Of a stretch of DNA of 64,000 bases, positions 25,917 to 34,587 are shown piece by piece (within the stretch, counting starts at the first letter, position 1; each line of letters begins with the position of its first letter). The stretch is from Marinobacter pelagius (GTDB lineage Bacteria; Pseudomonadota; Gammaproteobacteria; Pseudomonadales; Oleiphilaceae). A model generated the notes under the pieces. It was not told where the DNA came from. It saw only the letters and a list, made by a program, of their open reading frames with translations, and made no database searches. A program made the translations under genes and the position numbers. The stretch lies in the NCBI RefSeq assembly GCF_900114925.1, contig NZ_FOUR01000002.1:124001-188000 (forward strand). The letters are read 5' to 3'.

Positions 25917-28025
25917 TCAGGAATCGTTCTCCCGGGTCAGTCGTTGAATGCGCCTCCCCCAGTAGCCTGACGGCGGTGCACACCAGGCCTTACGATGCAG
26001 CTCCGCAAGGGAACTTTGATCCTGCAGGACCTGACTGAGTTCGGACGCAGACAGCGTATCCGGCCCGCTCTTAAGGCAGCGAGTGACGGCCGCCTTGAGA
26101 TTGTCCTCACGCACAGCCTTCCGATGATCCCTGGCCAGTGACCAATGAAGTCGGTTCAGATCCGGAATCAGAACAGCGCGATCTACCGGCCGAAGTCCGG
26201 TGCATGGCTGTGGTTGCGCACGGGCGGCTCGGGCATCCTCCAGGATCGCCAGCGGCGCCTGCTCTTCGGGAATGACCAACAGGTGCCGGGCCTTCAGGCT
26301 CCGACCAATGGATACCCGGCTAAGCAGAACGGAGGTGGGTACCGCCAGCACCAGTGGCAAGGCAACGGGAAGGGACCAGAGAAAGAACAGCCGATCCAGG
26401 GACCAGGCAAAGGCCGACCAGCCGATCCCGATCATCATGCCCGGCAACTGAGTCCGGAGCGCCTCGGACCAGGTCGTTTCTTCCGTCCGGTTTTGCCCTG
26501 CCCATTTGAGGGAAACATTGAACAGTGCTGCCAGCACAAAACGACTGTGAGCGAGCATGCGCAGGGGTGCCAGCAGGACGGACACTGCGATTTCGATCAG
26601 CACGCTGACCGTCAAACGCCCCAACCCGCCAAAGCCCTTTACCAGGCGATGAAAAATGGCATCAACGAGAGCCAGAATTTTGGGCAGGAACAACAGAACC
26701 ACTGTGCTCAACGCCAGCGCCAGGGCCCACTCCGGTCGCCATTCGGGCCAGAGCGGGAAGAGCCCCTGATGCCCGTCGGGGAAGTAATCAATGGGCGCCA
26801 GGGTCATCCGCGCCGCCTCGATCGTGGTGCAGATCAGGAACAGCAGCCACAACGGGGACGCGACATAGGCCATGACGCCGTTGAGGAAGGCCATCCGATG
26901 GGCAAACCGGAGCCCGGGTGCCGTCAGCATGATCCACAGATGCTGGAGATTGCCCTTGGCCCAGCGATTGTCCCGGACCAGCTCATCGGACAGTGTCGGC
27001 GGTGATTCCTCGAAGCTCTCACCCAGCCCCGGCTCCAGCCACACCTCATACCCGGCGCGGCCCATATAGGCGGCTTCGACAAAATCATGGCTCATGATCG
27101 GGCCGCCGAAGATTCCGGGCCCGCGCAGCTTTCTCAGGCCGCAATGACGCATGAAGGGCCGGACCCTGAGAATGGCGTTGTGTCCCCAGAAGGCTGCGTC
27201 TCCCATCTGGATTGCGGCCAGTCCGGTCGCAAACAAGGGAGAATAGAAACGGTTGGCGAATTGCTGGAGTCGGGCAAACAGGGACTGGCCGTTTATGATG
27301 TTCGGATTGGTCTGCAGGATGCCAACCCGGGGCTCAAGCTCCATGAGCCGCACCATCTTGACCAGTGTGCGGGCACTGATCAGGCTGTCGGCATCAAGCA
27401 CCACCATATACTTGTAGCGTCGCCCCCACCGGCGCAGAAGATCGGCCACATTCCCGCTTTTGTAGTTCAGGTTCACCGGGCGGCGGCGATAGAACAGCCT
27501 GCCCTCAGCCCCCAATTCCCGAACCAGCTCGTGCCACGCCGCCTGCTCCGCGAGCCAGGTATCGGGCTCGCGGCTGTCCGAGAGAATGAAGAACTCGAAA
27601 TGCTCGAGGTGCCCACTACGCTCGAGATCACGGTAAACCGCTTTCAGGCCGCTGAATGTCCAGTGCACCGGCTCATGGTAGACCGGCATCACGATGGCGG
27701 TGCGGGCAAGCGGGACTGATTGGAGGTCTCGATCCCGGTGGCGCCGTAGCAACGAGTATCGGTCGCCTCCCATGAGCCTGAAGAGAAACCCGAAAGCCGC
27801 AACCCAGAAGCCTACGGCAATCCAGGCGTAGAGCACGGCAAACAGGCCGAGTATCGCCAGTTCCAACCAGGTGCCACCGTGGTAGGGAAGCACCCACAGC
27901 AGGTAATAGCAGGCCACCAGGGTCTGGCCAAAAACAAAAACAATCAGAAGTGCCCGGCGAAAGGCTGCAACCAGGCGCCAGCGAGTAAAGCCGGCTGCGG
28001 CCGGGGCCTCACAGAGATCAGACAT
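25917..28025 (-). CDS. opgH: Glucans biosynthesis glucosyltransferase OpgH
   Basis: This inner membrane family 2 glycosyltransferase (about 702 residues) polymerises beta-glucan from UDP-glucose into the periplasm. It has two N-terminal membrane helices, a cytoplasmic catalytic domain with VLDADSLIS and VRDNRWAKGN (the Q/RxxRW-like motif), and a C-terminal bundle of membrane helices. It lacks the long N-terminal tail of E. coli OpgH (847 residues). The start is ATG 28025, whose codon overlaps the upstream stop as ATGTCTGA; ATG 28034 is an alternative. The frame extends upstream to 28169 without support. Confidence 0.9.
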   Translation of the reverse strand: MSDLCEAPAAAGFTRWRLVAAFRRALLIVFVFGQTLVACYYLLWVLPYHGGTWLELAILGLFAVLYAWIAVGFWVAAFGFLFRLMGGDRYSLLRRHRDRDLQSVPLARTAIVMPVYHEPVHWTFSGLKAVYRDLERSGHLEHFEFFILSDSREPDTWLAEQAAWHELVRELGAEGRLFYRRRPVNLNYKSGNVADLLRRWGRRYKYMVVLDADSLISARTLVKMVRLMELEPRVGILQTNPNIINGQSLFARLQQFANRFYSPLFATGLAAIQMGDAAFWGHNAILRVRPFMRHCGLRKLRGPGIFGGPIMSHDFVEAAYMGRAGYEVWLEPGLGESFEESPPTLSDELVRDNRWAKGNLQHLWIMLTAPGLRFAHRMAFLNGVMAYVASPLWLLFLICTTIEAARMTLAPIDYFPDGHQGLFPLWPEWRPEWALALALSTVVLLFLPKILALVDAIFHRLVKGFGGLGRLTVSVLIEIAVSVLLAPLRMLAHSRFVLAALFNVSLKWAGQNRTEETTWSEALRTQLPGMMIGIGWSAFAWSLDRLFFLWSLPVALPLVLAVPTSVLLSRVSIGRSLKARHLLVIPEEQAPLAILEDARAARAQPQPCTGLRPVDRAVLIPDLNRLHWSLARDHRKAVREDNLKAAVTRCLKSGPDTLSASELSQVLQDQSSLAELHRKAWCAPPSGYWGRRIQRLTRENDS

Positions 28026-28287
28026 CACGGCCATACCCGATACTGCCCCGGCACAGTTCAGGGGTGGCCTTTGGAGGAATCGTCTCCGGCAAATCAAAAT
28101 AGCCGGGGAGACGCTCCATGACTGACGCGAGGAGCTCGTCTCCCTGCCCGTCCTCACCTGCCAGAGCAACGGACTCTTCGATCAGATGCAGGAGGGTGCG
28201 GTATCTCTCCACTGTCATTTCCACTCCGCACGCCCGGAGATACATGAAAGCCCGGTTAAAGACCACCTGTAAGGAAATGTCTGCCAT
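28018..28287 (-). CDS. Small protein gene coupled between opgG and opgH (89 residues)
   Basis: I do not recognise a family. The protein is soluble, acidic and mainly helical: MADISLQVVFNRAFMYLRA at the start, a leucine-rich middle and LPGYFDLPETIPP near the end. It has a strong GGAGG 9 bases upstream of the ATG, starts 24 bases after opgG, and ends inside the first codons of opgH, so the two are translationally coupled. This arrangement suggests a dedicated partner or activity modulator of OpgH; that role is inference. Confidence 0.72.
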   Translation of the reverse strand: MADISLQVVFNRAFMYLRACGVEMTVERYRTLLHLIEESVALAGEDGQGDELLASVMERLPGYFDLPETIPPKATPELCRGSIGYGRDV

Positions 28288-28311
28288 GACAGGCTTCCTC
28301 CCTGAGATTGA

Positions 28312-29859
28312 CTACTGCCGCTGTTTCCTCAGCCCGGTGGCGGGGCCAAGCTGATAGGTCCAGGTTTCACTGACAGGTTTTCCGTCAGTCAGGAGGGAAC
28401 CCCGCAGTCCGAGGCTCTCTCCCTCTTCCGGCCTGACCAGTACCGACAGTCGCCAGCCATGCCGGGCCTCAATGTATTCGGCAAAGTGCTCGATGATCTC
28501 GCCCTTGCCACTGACACTGACTTCGCTCACCACGGCTGCATCACGATCCAGCTGATCCATGGCTCCGCCCTGGAAATCGACTATGAAGCGATAGGCTCCT
28601 TCGACCTCACCTCCGCCGGGCTGCGCGCCGTCGCCGACAAAGGTCCTGACAGCATGCCCCAACGGGTTCCCGGTGATGTCTGGTGGCCCGAACGTCAGCG
28701 AGTAAGTCAGGTACCGGCTGTCGCCCGCAGTAACCTGCTGACGGGGTTTCCAGAATGCCACGATGTTGTCGTTCACTTCCGAATCGGTCGGGATTTCCAC
28801 CAGCACCACCTCGCCGTTACCCCAGTCTTCTCCCGGCTCGATCCAGGCGCTGGGCCTGAGATCATACCTGGCCTCGCTGTCCTCGAACCGGGAGAACTCC
28901 CGGTCACGCTGGATCAGGCCAAAGCCGCCGAGATTGCGGACCTGATGAAACCCCAGTTCAAGTTCCGCCGGATTCAGCAAGGGGCGCCAAAGCCACTCTC
29001 CGGATTCCTGATCATGGACCAGCAGCCCGTCGGAATCGTGGACCTGAGGCCGCCAATGCCCCCGGGGGCGCAAAGTGTTTTCACCGTAGTAGAACATGGA
29101 GGTAAGCGGTGCCAGCCCCAGCTGTTCCACTTCTTGCCGGAAGAAGAGCCGGGCGCTGACCTCAAGCTTCAACGTCTTCCCGGGGTGAACCATGAATCGA
29201 TACGCGCCGGTGAGACTGGGACCATCAAGCAGCCCGTACACCACCATAGAATCGCTGCCGGCTTTCGGGCGCTCCAGCCAGAACTCCCGGAACACGGGGA
29301 ATTCCTCCCCCGAGGCCAGCCCGGTATCCACCGCAATGCCACGAGCGGACAATCCAAAACGCTGCCCCTCCCCGACACCGCGAAAATAGCTGGCGCCGCC
29401 AAAAACCAGGAACTGGTTATGGATTTCCGGGTCGGCCAGTGGATAGGTGAGCTTGAAACCGGCGTAGCCCAGATCGGCCGGCACCCGCTTGGCCAGTTCC
29501 GTTGACGGATAATCGAACAGGGTTTTATCAAATTCCAGCGGATGAACACCCTCACGATCGATCACATTCAGGGCCACCGGGTGTCGGTAGAAACTTCCGG
29601 TAGGCATCATCATCACCCGGAATTGCGAACGGCCACCACGCCAGAGACTTGTCTCGGGCCTGAAACGGATGGACTGGTATCGCTCATAGCTTAGGTTTTG
29701 CAGGAAATCGGGCACTGGCTCGGGGGCCATGTATTCTTCGGTCGCCAGCTCCTTGGCCCTGGAAGTAACATCATCAAACCCGAATGCAGCCGCCTGCCCC
29801 ACAAAGGCAAACAGTACAAAAGCGACCAATGCAAACTTGAGGTTTCCGTTGCGGACCAT
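28312..29859 (-). CDS. opgG: Glucan biosynthesis protein OpgG (periplasmic)
   Basis: The 515-residue protein is the Sec-exported paralogue of OpgD: the signal peptide ends near AFVGQAAAFG (about 25), then NLSYERYQSIRFRPE, FGGASYFRGVG, GLSARGIAVDTG and FWLERPKAG. OpgG is required for periplasmic glucan backbone formation with OpgH. ATG 29859 (GGGAG 8 bases upstream) is used; the frame runs back to 29919 without homology. Confidence 0.92.
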   Translation of the reverse strand: MVRNGNLKFALVAFVLFAFVGQAAAFGFDDVTSRAKELATEEYMAPEPVPDFLQNLSYERYQSIRFRPETSLWRGGRSQFRVMMMPTGSFYRHPVALNVIDREGVHPLEFDKTLFDYPSTELAKRVPADLGYAGFKLTYPLADPEIHNQFLVFGGASYFRGVGEGQRFGLSARGIAVDTGLASGEEFPVFREFWLERPKAGSDSMVVYGLLDGPSLTGAYRFMVHPGKTLKLEVSARLFFRQEVEQLGLAPLTSMFYYGENTLRPRGHWRPQVHDSDGLLVHDQESGEWLWRPLLNPAELELGFHQVRNLGGFGLIQRDREFSRFEDSEARYDLRPSAWIEPGEDWGNGEVVLVEIPTDSEVNDNIVAFWKPRQQVTAGDSRYLTYSLTFGPPDITGNPLGHAVRTFVGDGAQPGGGEVEGAYRFIVDFQGGAMDQLDRDAAVVSEVSVSGKGEIIEHFAEYIEARHGWRLSVLVRPEEGESLGLRGSLLTDGKPVSETWTYQLGPATGLRKQRQ

Positions 29860-29895
29860 TCTGAAAACTCCCTGTTTTCCGTCTTTTGAATGTAA

Positions 29896-29922
29896 CACTT
29901 GTGGCATAAACGGCCACAAGTG
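29896..29922. promoter_or_regulatory. Perfect 10-base inverted repeat upstream of opgG
   Basis: Arms CACTTGTGGC and GCCACAAGTG flank ATAAACG. The site lies 37 bases upstream of the opgG start and about 30 bases after the barrel gene stop. There is no good T run, so an operator or processing hairpin is more likely than a terminator. Confidence 0.55.
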
Positions 29923-29951
29923 ACATCTTCGTAACGGCTATTTAAGGGTTT

Positions 29952-31103
29952 TCAGATGCCCATCTGCAGGGACAGCGCAACATCCGGGGCTGACGGAACC
30001 ACCACATCGGAGCGGTCGGAATTGAGCAAGCGGCCAACGGTCATATTGGCCCGGAATCTGTCTGAATTGATGTTCAGGGAGATCTCTCCGGCGCTGACGG
30101 CCGAGAGCCTCTGGTCGTTATCCGTGTCATCAGGCGCCCAACCACGCATCACGGACAGGGAAAGGGAAGACTGGAAACGGGAAGCGAAAGGCACGTGCCA
30201 GGCCGGGCTCGCCGCGTTGAACCTGAGCCATCCCCCTTCGGTGCCGGTGACTGCCTGACCGTTGAAACCGGAGATCAGGGCTGACCCACCGACCGTAATC
30301 CGCTCCGATCCGGGCAGGTCTTCTGGCGCGAATTGATAACGACCGCCCAGATTCAGGTCCCAGTTCAGCACCTGCCTCTGCAACAACGCGGCAAGCTCGA
30401 TCCGATGAAACTGGGCCCGGTCTTCCGTTTCACCATCGACATATTCCGTGCTGTGGTATTCCATCCCGCCGACGGCCGTCATGTGGGTCGAGGCCCGGAG
30501 GCCACCGATGAGCTCTCGCTCACTGGAAGATTTCAGGCCGATACTGGATAACTGGTGCGAGGAATCGTGAACCCACTCGGACTCCTCGAAGACGCTCCTG
30601 GTGCTGCCGGTGTGCCGGATAACCTGGTGCAGATCCACACCGAGGAACGATCCCAGTGACCGGGTCGCCGTGAGCCGGTAAAAACTCCGGTTGCCACTGG
30701 TATCAAGTTGCTGGCCCGGTTCTTTCACCACGCCCCGGAACTCGCTTTCCTCGACTTCCAGTTCCATGTGATTTCCCATCAGAGGCATCGCATAGCGAAG
30801 GGCGAGGGACTGCTCGCCATCGCCTTCCTTGCGAGACGCCGTATCCCGGAAGCGGAGACCCAGCTCGTGCCGGGACCAGATGATCCCGTTACCAGCCAGT
30901 GCCAGATGACCGGCGGAGCGATCGTTATTCTGAGTGGAGCTGCCGGACACATCGATCCGGTTGGAGAGATAATCTGTCACCGAGTCGAGCATGCTGGCAG
31001 CCTGGAACATCCAGGCGCCAGCCATTCCTCGGTCCTGGGCCGCCAGCGCAACAGTGGGCACAAACGCGCACAAAAACAGTGCAGCAATGTTCAGCGCTCG
31101 CAA
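29952..31103 (-). CDS. POTRA-less TpsB/ShlB-like outer membrane barrel protein
   Basis: The 383-residue protein has a signal peptide (VALAAQ, about 22) and then a beta-rich barrel. ISGFNGQAVTGTEGGWLRF (about 268-286) looks like the VRGF...G-D-G motif of two-partner secretion transporters (FhaC/ShlB), but no POTRA domain precedes the barrel and the usual TpsB length (about 550) is not reached. No secreted TpsA partner is nearby. It is directly upstream of the opgG operon in the same direction. It may export or anchor a small surface molecule; the function is unknown. Confidence 0.6.
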   Translation of the reverse strand: MRALNIAALFLCAFVPTVALAAQDRGMAGAWMFQAASMLDSVTDYLSNRIDVSGSSTQNNDRSAGHLALAGNGIIWSRHELGLRFRDTASRKEGDGEQSLALRYAMPLMGNHMELEVEESEFRGVVKEPGQQLDTSGNRSFYRLTATRSLGSFLGVDLHQVIRHTGSTRSVFEESEWVHDSSHQLSSIGLKSSSERELIGGLRASTHMTAVGGMEYHSTEYVDGETEDRAQFHRIELAALLQRQVLNWDLNLGGRYQFAPEDLPGSERITVGGSALISGFNGQAVTGTEGGWLRFNAASPAWHVPFASRFQSSLSLSVMRGWAPDDTDNDQRLSAVSAGEISLNINSDRFRANMTVGRLLNSDRSDVVVPSAPDVALSLQMGI

Positions 31104-31388
31104 ACTCCAGCCCTCTTCAATAACCCGAAAAATTACGGTTCCGTTATATAAGAGAGACGGATATTCTTACAGCGGATGTTGCCAATCTTTACAATTTTAA
31201 TCCTGCAATCAGAACGATATAAACAGAACCTCACACATGGTGTTAACAATTCTGTCGCTTACTCGACTGTAACCTGCGGATTTCCATATCCAAAGCCTGT
31301 ATACCTGCATTTTGCCCCCTGAATTGGGTTAAACTCGGCACACTTTGTGTTTGTACTGGATCACCCCCAACTCTTAAGGACGACTGGA
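31104..31388. other. Divergent intergenic region between the barrel gene and galU
   Basis: 285 AT-rich bases that should hold the promoters of both divergent units. No convincing -35/-10 pair, operator or hairpin was identified. Confidence 0.4.
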
Positions 31389-32225
31389 ATGATCAAGAAA
31401 TGCCTGTTCCCCGTAGCCGGCTACGGCACCCGCTTCCTGCCGGCCACCAAGGCCATGCCCAAGGAGATTCTCCCGGTAGTCAACAAGCCCCTGGTGCAAT
31501 ACGGGGTTGAGGAAGCCGCCGAAGCAGGGATCCATGAATTCGGATTCGTCACCGGACGGGGCAAGCGCGCTATCGAAGACCATTTCGATATCAGCTACGA
31601 GCTGGAGCATCAGATTGCCGGCTCCGGCAAGGAAGACCTGCTGACCTCCATCCGCGACCTGATTGACCACAACAGCTTTGCCTTTACCCGGCAGAACGAG
31701 ATGAAAGGCCTGGGCCACGCCATCCTGACCGGCCGCAACCTGGTGGGCGACAACCCCTTTGCCGTGGTTCTGGCGGATGACTTCTGCATCGGCCCCGAGG
31801 ACGGTGAAGGCGTGCTCGAACAGATGGTGAAACTGTATAACCAGTTCCGGTGTTCCATTGTGGCGATCGAGGAAGTCCCCGAGGATGAGACTCACAAATA
31901 CGGGGTGATCGCCGGTGAATCAATGAAGGACGGGCTGTTCCGGATTACCGATATGGTTGAAAAGCCCGCCCCCGAGGACGCGCCGAGTAACCTGGCCATC
32001 ATCGGCCGCTACATCCTGACCCCGGATATCTTCGACATCCTCGAACGCACCCCGGCGGGCAAGAATGGCGAGGTTCAGATCACCGATGCCCTGCTCGAGC
32101 AGGCCAAGAATGGCTGCGTTCTCGCCTACCAGTTCAAGGGCCGGCGCTTTGACTGCGGCAGCATCGACGGTTTTGTCGAGGCCACCAACTACGTCTACGA
32201 GAACATCTACAAGAAGAAAAAATAA
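31389..32225 (+). CDS. galU: UTP-glucose-1-phosphate uridylyltransferase GalU
   Basis: The 278-residue protein has the nucleotidyltransferase signature PVAGYGTRFLPATKAMPKE at the start, VVLADDFCIGPEDG in the middle and FDCGSIDGFVEATNY near the end. It makes UDP-glucose, the donor for OpgH and probably for EPS synthesis. ATG 31389 has AAGGA 8 bases upstream; the frame extends upstream to 31347 without homology. Confidence 0.96.
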   Translation: MIKKCLFPVAGYGTRFLPATKAMPKEILPVVNKPLVQYGVEEAAEAGIHEFGFVTGRGKRAIEDHFDISYELEHQIAGSGKEDLLTSIRDLIDHNSFAFTRQNEMKGLGHAILTGRNLVGDNPFAVVLADDFCIGPEDGEGVLEQMVKLYNQFRCSIVAIEEVPEDETHKYGVIAGESMKDGLFRITDMVEKPAPEDAPSNLAIIGRYILTPDIFDILERTPAGKNGEVQITDALLEQAKNGCVLAYQFKGRRFDCGSIDGFVEATNYVYENIYKKKK

Positions 32226-32240
32226 GGCGGGTGCGGGCCC

Positions 32241-32657
32241 TCAGCGGCCCAGCAACTGAAACACCATGCGCCGGTTTTCCGTGGAAGTCCTGCGGAACCG
32301 GCGCAGCAGTTCGCTTTCCTCGTCCGTCAGCTGGATGCGCTCGAGTTCCTGCTCCAGCTCCTTCAAAGCCACCGACAGATCATCACTGTTGCTGAACGCC
32401 AGGCCCGGCAGCTCCAGCTGGCCACCCTCACCCTGTACTTCCAGATCCAGCAGGTGTTCCAGCGGCGTCTCGGTCTTCAGGCACAGGTCCAGCAACTCAA
32501 CCACGCCCGGGTAACCGCGTTGGCGGGTATCCGTGGCTTCCCAGCTGATGACCCTCGCCTCGTCCACGCCACACATTTCGGCCACATCCCAGCAGGACAG
32601 CCGGCCCTGATCCCGGAGCTGTCGCAGCCGACGGTTGAACGATTGAAGGTACCGCAT
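32241..32657 (-). CDS. Small HTH (XRE-like) protein
   Basis: The 138-residue protein has an N-terminal helix-turn-helix (LSCWDVAEMCGVDEARVISWE, about 20-40, given here by its core) of the lambda-repressor type, followed by a charged linker and a helical C-terminus (LKELEQELERIQLTDEESEL). It reads convergently with galU (16 bases between stops) and divergently from the RibD-like gene. It may regulate that neighbour; this is inferred. GAGAGGA lies 8 bases upstream of the ATG. Confidence 0.72.
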   Translation of the reverse strand: MRYLQSFNRRLRQLRDQGRLSCWDVAEMCGVDEARVISWEATDTRQRGYPGVVELLDLCLKTETPLEHLLDLEVQGEGGQLELPGLAFSNSDDLSVALKELEQELERIQLTDEESELLRRFRRTSTENRRMVFQLLGR

Positions 32658-32798
32658 AGTTATTTCCTCTCACCCTTACCGCAGCATCCGATCCGATTCT
32701 GCAGACCGCACAGTGAATCAATTCAAAAATGTATCGTACAAATAGCTATACGCACAATGAGCCTATACTGGATAAACGACAAAAGTGACGGGAAGATT

Positions 32799-33662
32799 AT
32801 GGCTGAGCAGCACCTCGATACAGACCTTGCCTGGCAACTGGTACTGGATGCGGTAAACCGCAGCAACGTCACCCTGCCCCTGCCCGGTAGCCAGGAACCG
32901 GCGATCAAACTCAATGGTCGGGGCTGGCAATTGCTGAACGACGCCACCCGTGATGCCCGGGATCTGTTCGAGCTGTTCCTGCCCCTGTGCCGGCCGGTAA
33001 GTGAAGGAGCAGGTCCGCGAGTGATTGGCCAGCTTGGCCAGAGCCTGGATGGCCGAATTGCCACTGTCACGGGTTGCTCACGGTTTATCAATGGTGATGA
33101 CGGGATTACCCATCTGCACCGAATCCGGGCGGTCTCGGATGCCGTGGTCGTCGGTGCAGGCACCGCGGTTACCGACAATCCCCGCCTGACGGTCCGCCGG
33201 GTAGCCGGACGGAATCCGGTGCGGGTGGTGATCGACCGTCGCCGACGGGTACCAGACAGTCATCACCTGTTTACCGACGGCCAGGCTCCCACACTCCGAC
33301 TGGTTGCCGGCGATTACCACAAGGGCGCCGGCGAGATTCCCGTCAAAGGCGTCCTGGAAATCCCCTGTCTCGGCGACGCCGACAGCAACCAGCCCGTGGA
33401 TCCGCGACTGATTCTCTCGGTGCTGAATGATTTTGGGTTACGCAAGGTTTTCATTGAAGGCGGAGGCGTGACTGTATCCGGGTTTCTCAAGGCCGGATTG
33501 CTGGACCGGCTGCATGTGATGGTTGCACCCATGATCATCGGCAGCGGCCGGCCCGCGTTTTCCCTGCCCGAGATTGACCTGCTCGACGATGCGCTTCGGC
33601 CCAGAGCCAAGCTGGTGAACCTCGGGACTGACATGCTGTTCGATCTCGATTTCAGCGATTGA
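32799..33662 (+). CDS. RibD C-terminal (dihydrofolate-reductase-fold) reductase
   Basis: The 287-residue protein has an unassigned N-terminal part (about 1-75) followed by a RibD reductase domain: GQLGQSLDGRIAT, VVVGAGTAVTDNPRLTVR, RVVIDRRRRVP and KVFIEGGGVTVSGFL. The zinc deaminase domain of true RibD (HAE, PCxxC) is absent. It should reduce a pyrimidine or pterin-like substrate with NAD(P)H. ATG 32799 follows GGGAAG. It converges with the UPF0104 gene with an 11-base overlap of coding ends and begins the unusual cluster that runs to 39.4 kb. Confidence 0.82.
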   Translation: MAEQHLDTDLAWQLVLDAVNRSNVTLPLPGSQEPAIKLNGRGWQLLNDATRDARDLFELFLPLCRPVSEGAGPRVIGQLGQSLDGRIATVTGCSRFINGDDGITHLHRIRAVSDAVVVGAGTAVTDNPRLTVRRVAGRNPVRVVIDRRRRVPDSHHLFTDGQAPTLRLVAGDYHKGAGEIPVKGVLEIPCLGDADSNQPVDPRLILSVLNDFGLRKVFIEGGGVTVSGFLKAGLLDRLHVMVAPMIIGSGRPAFSLPEIDLLDDALRPRAKLVNLGTDMLFDLDFSD

Positions 33663-34587
33663 TGTCTGAGCTCGTCGCCAATACCAGCAATCCGGGGAAG
33701 CTTGAGATCAGCACCACCACACCGTACCCCACACTAATGGCAACGCCCTGCTCCGCCGGCAGACCGGCCATGGGCCAGAGCACCGCCGCGGCCCCCTCCC
33801 GGACACCCCAGCCCGCGACCGTCAGCGGGATGACCATGCTCAGCAGCAGGAAACTCCCCAGGGCAGCCCAGAGCAACAAATCCACGACTCCGGTGACAAA
33901 CCCGGGACTGACCGCCAGCACGAGGAATACCGCCAGGTAGCTGGCGAGCACCAGGCACGAACTCAGCACCTGCACTGGCAATGCAGGCCATTGCCACAGG
34001 GCCAGCCGAAGGTGCTCGGCCAGGCGACGCAGATAGGCCGCCACCTTGCCTCCCGAACGGATCAGCCAGACGGCCGGCGCAAGAATCACCAGGCTCACCG
34101 CTACCCATAGCAGGACATTCCCGCTGCCCGCCCCGGTAGCGGGGACTTGCAGAGAACCGGAGACGACCAAGCCAGCCAGGGAAACCGCCACCACCAGCGC
34201 CAGCGTCACCTGCCCGGACAATCGCTCGATGGCCACCCCGTGGACCGCCGCCAGCCGCTGATCCGTTTCCAGGCTGCTGCGCCAGGCGCGGTTTATATCG
34301 CCAGCCACGCCACCGGGCAGAATCTGGTTGAGGAAGGTCGCCAGGTAATATTCGCGAACGGCCTGTCCCAGCGGCAGCGACAGGCGCAACCGCGACAAGG
34401 TAAAGCGCCACCGCCACGCAGACACCACCACCTGCACGACGGTCAGCAGGAACACGGGAATCAGAATCAATGGCGAGATGGTTCGCAGAACGGCCCAGAT
34501 CCGGGCCTGATCCAGGTGCCAGAACACCACACCAATCAGCGCCAGGGTCACCACCCAACGCAACATCAGGCGCAAACGGTCAGTCAT
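33652..34587 (-). CDS. UPF0104 / lysylphosphatidylglycerol-synthase-type membrane protein
   Basis: The 311-residue integral membrane protein (start ATG 34587, or 34599) has about eight membrane helices and the family block QILPGGVAGDINRAWR (about 88-103). Members of this fold are thought to move lipids or glycolipids across the inner membrane (AglD/MprF flippase-like). It overlaps the end of the GT4-methyltransferase gene, so the two are coupled. I infer that it moves the lipid product of this cluster. Confidence 0.82.
   Translation of the reverse strand: MTDRLRLMLRWVVTLALIGVVFWHLDQARIWAVLRTISPLILIPVFLLTVVQVVVSAWRWRFTLSRLRLSLPLGQAVREYYLATFLNQILPGGVAGDINRAWRSSLETDQRLAAVHGVAIERLSGQVTLALVVAVSLAGLVVSGSLQVPATGAGSGNVLLWVAVSLVILAPAVWLIRSGGKVAAYLRRLAEHLRLALWQWPALPVQVLSSCLVLASYLAVFLVLAVSPGFVTGVVDLLLWAALGSFLLLSMVIPLTVAGWGVREGAAAVLWPMAGLPAEQGVAISVGYGVVVLISSFPGLLVLATSSDINR

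Noticed and set aside
32454..32798. Longer N-terminus of the RibD-like protein
   Set aside because: The added 115 codons run antisense through the HTH gene and show no homology.
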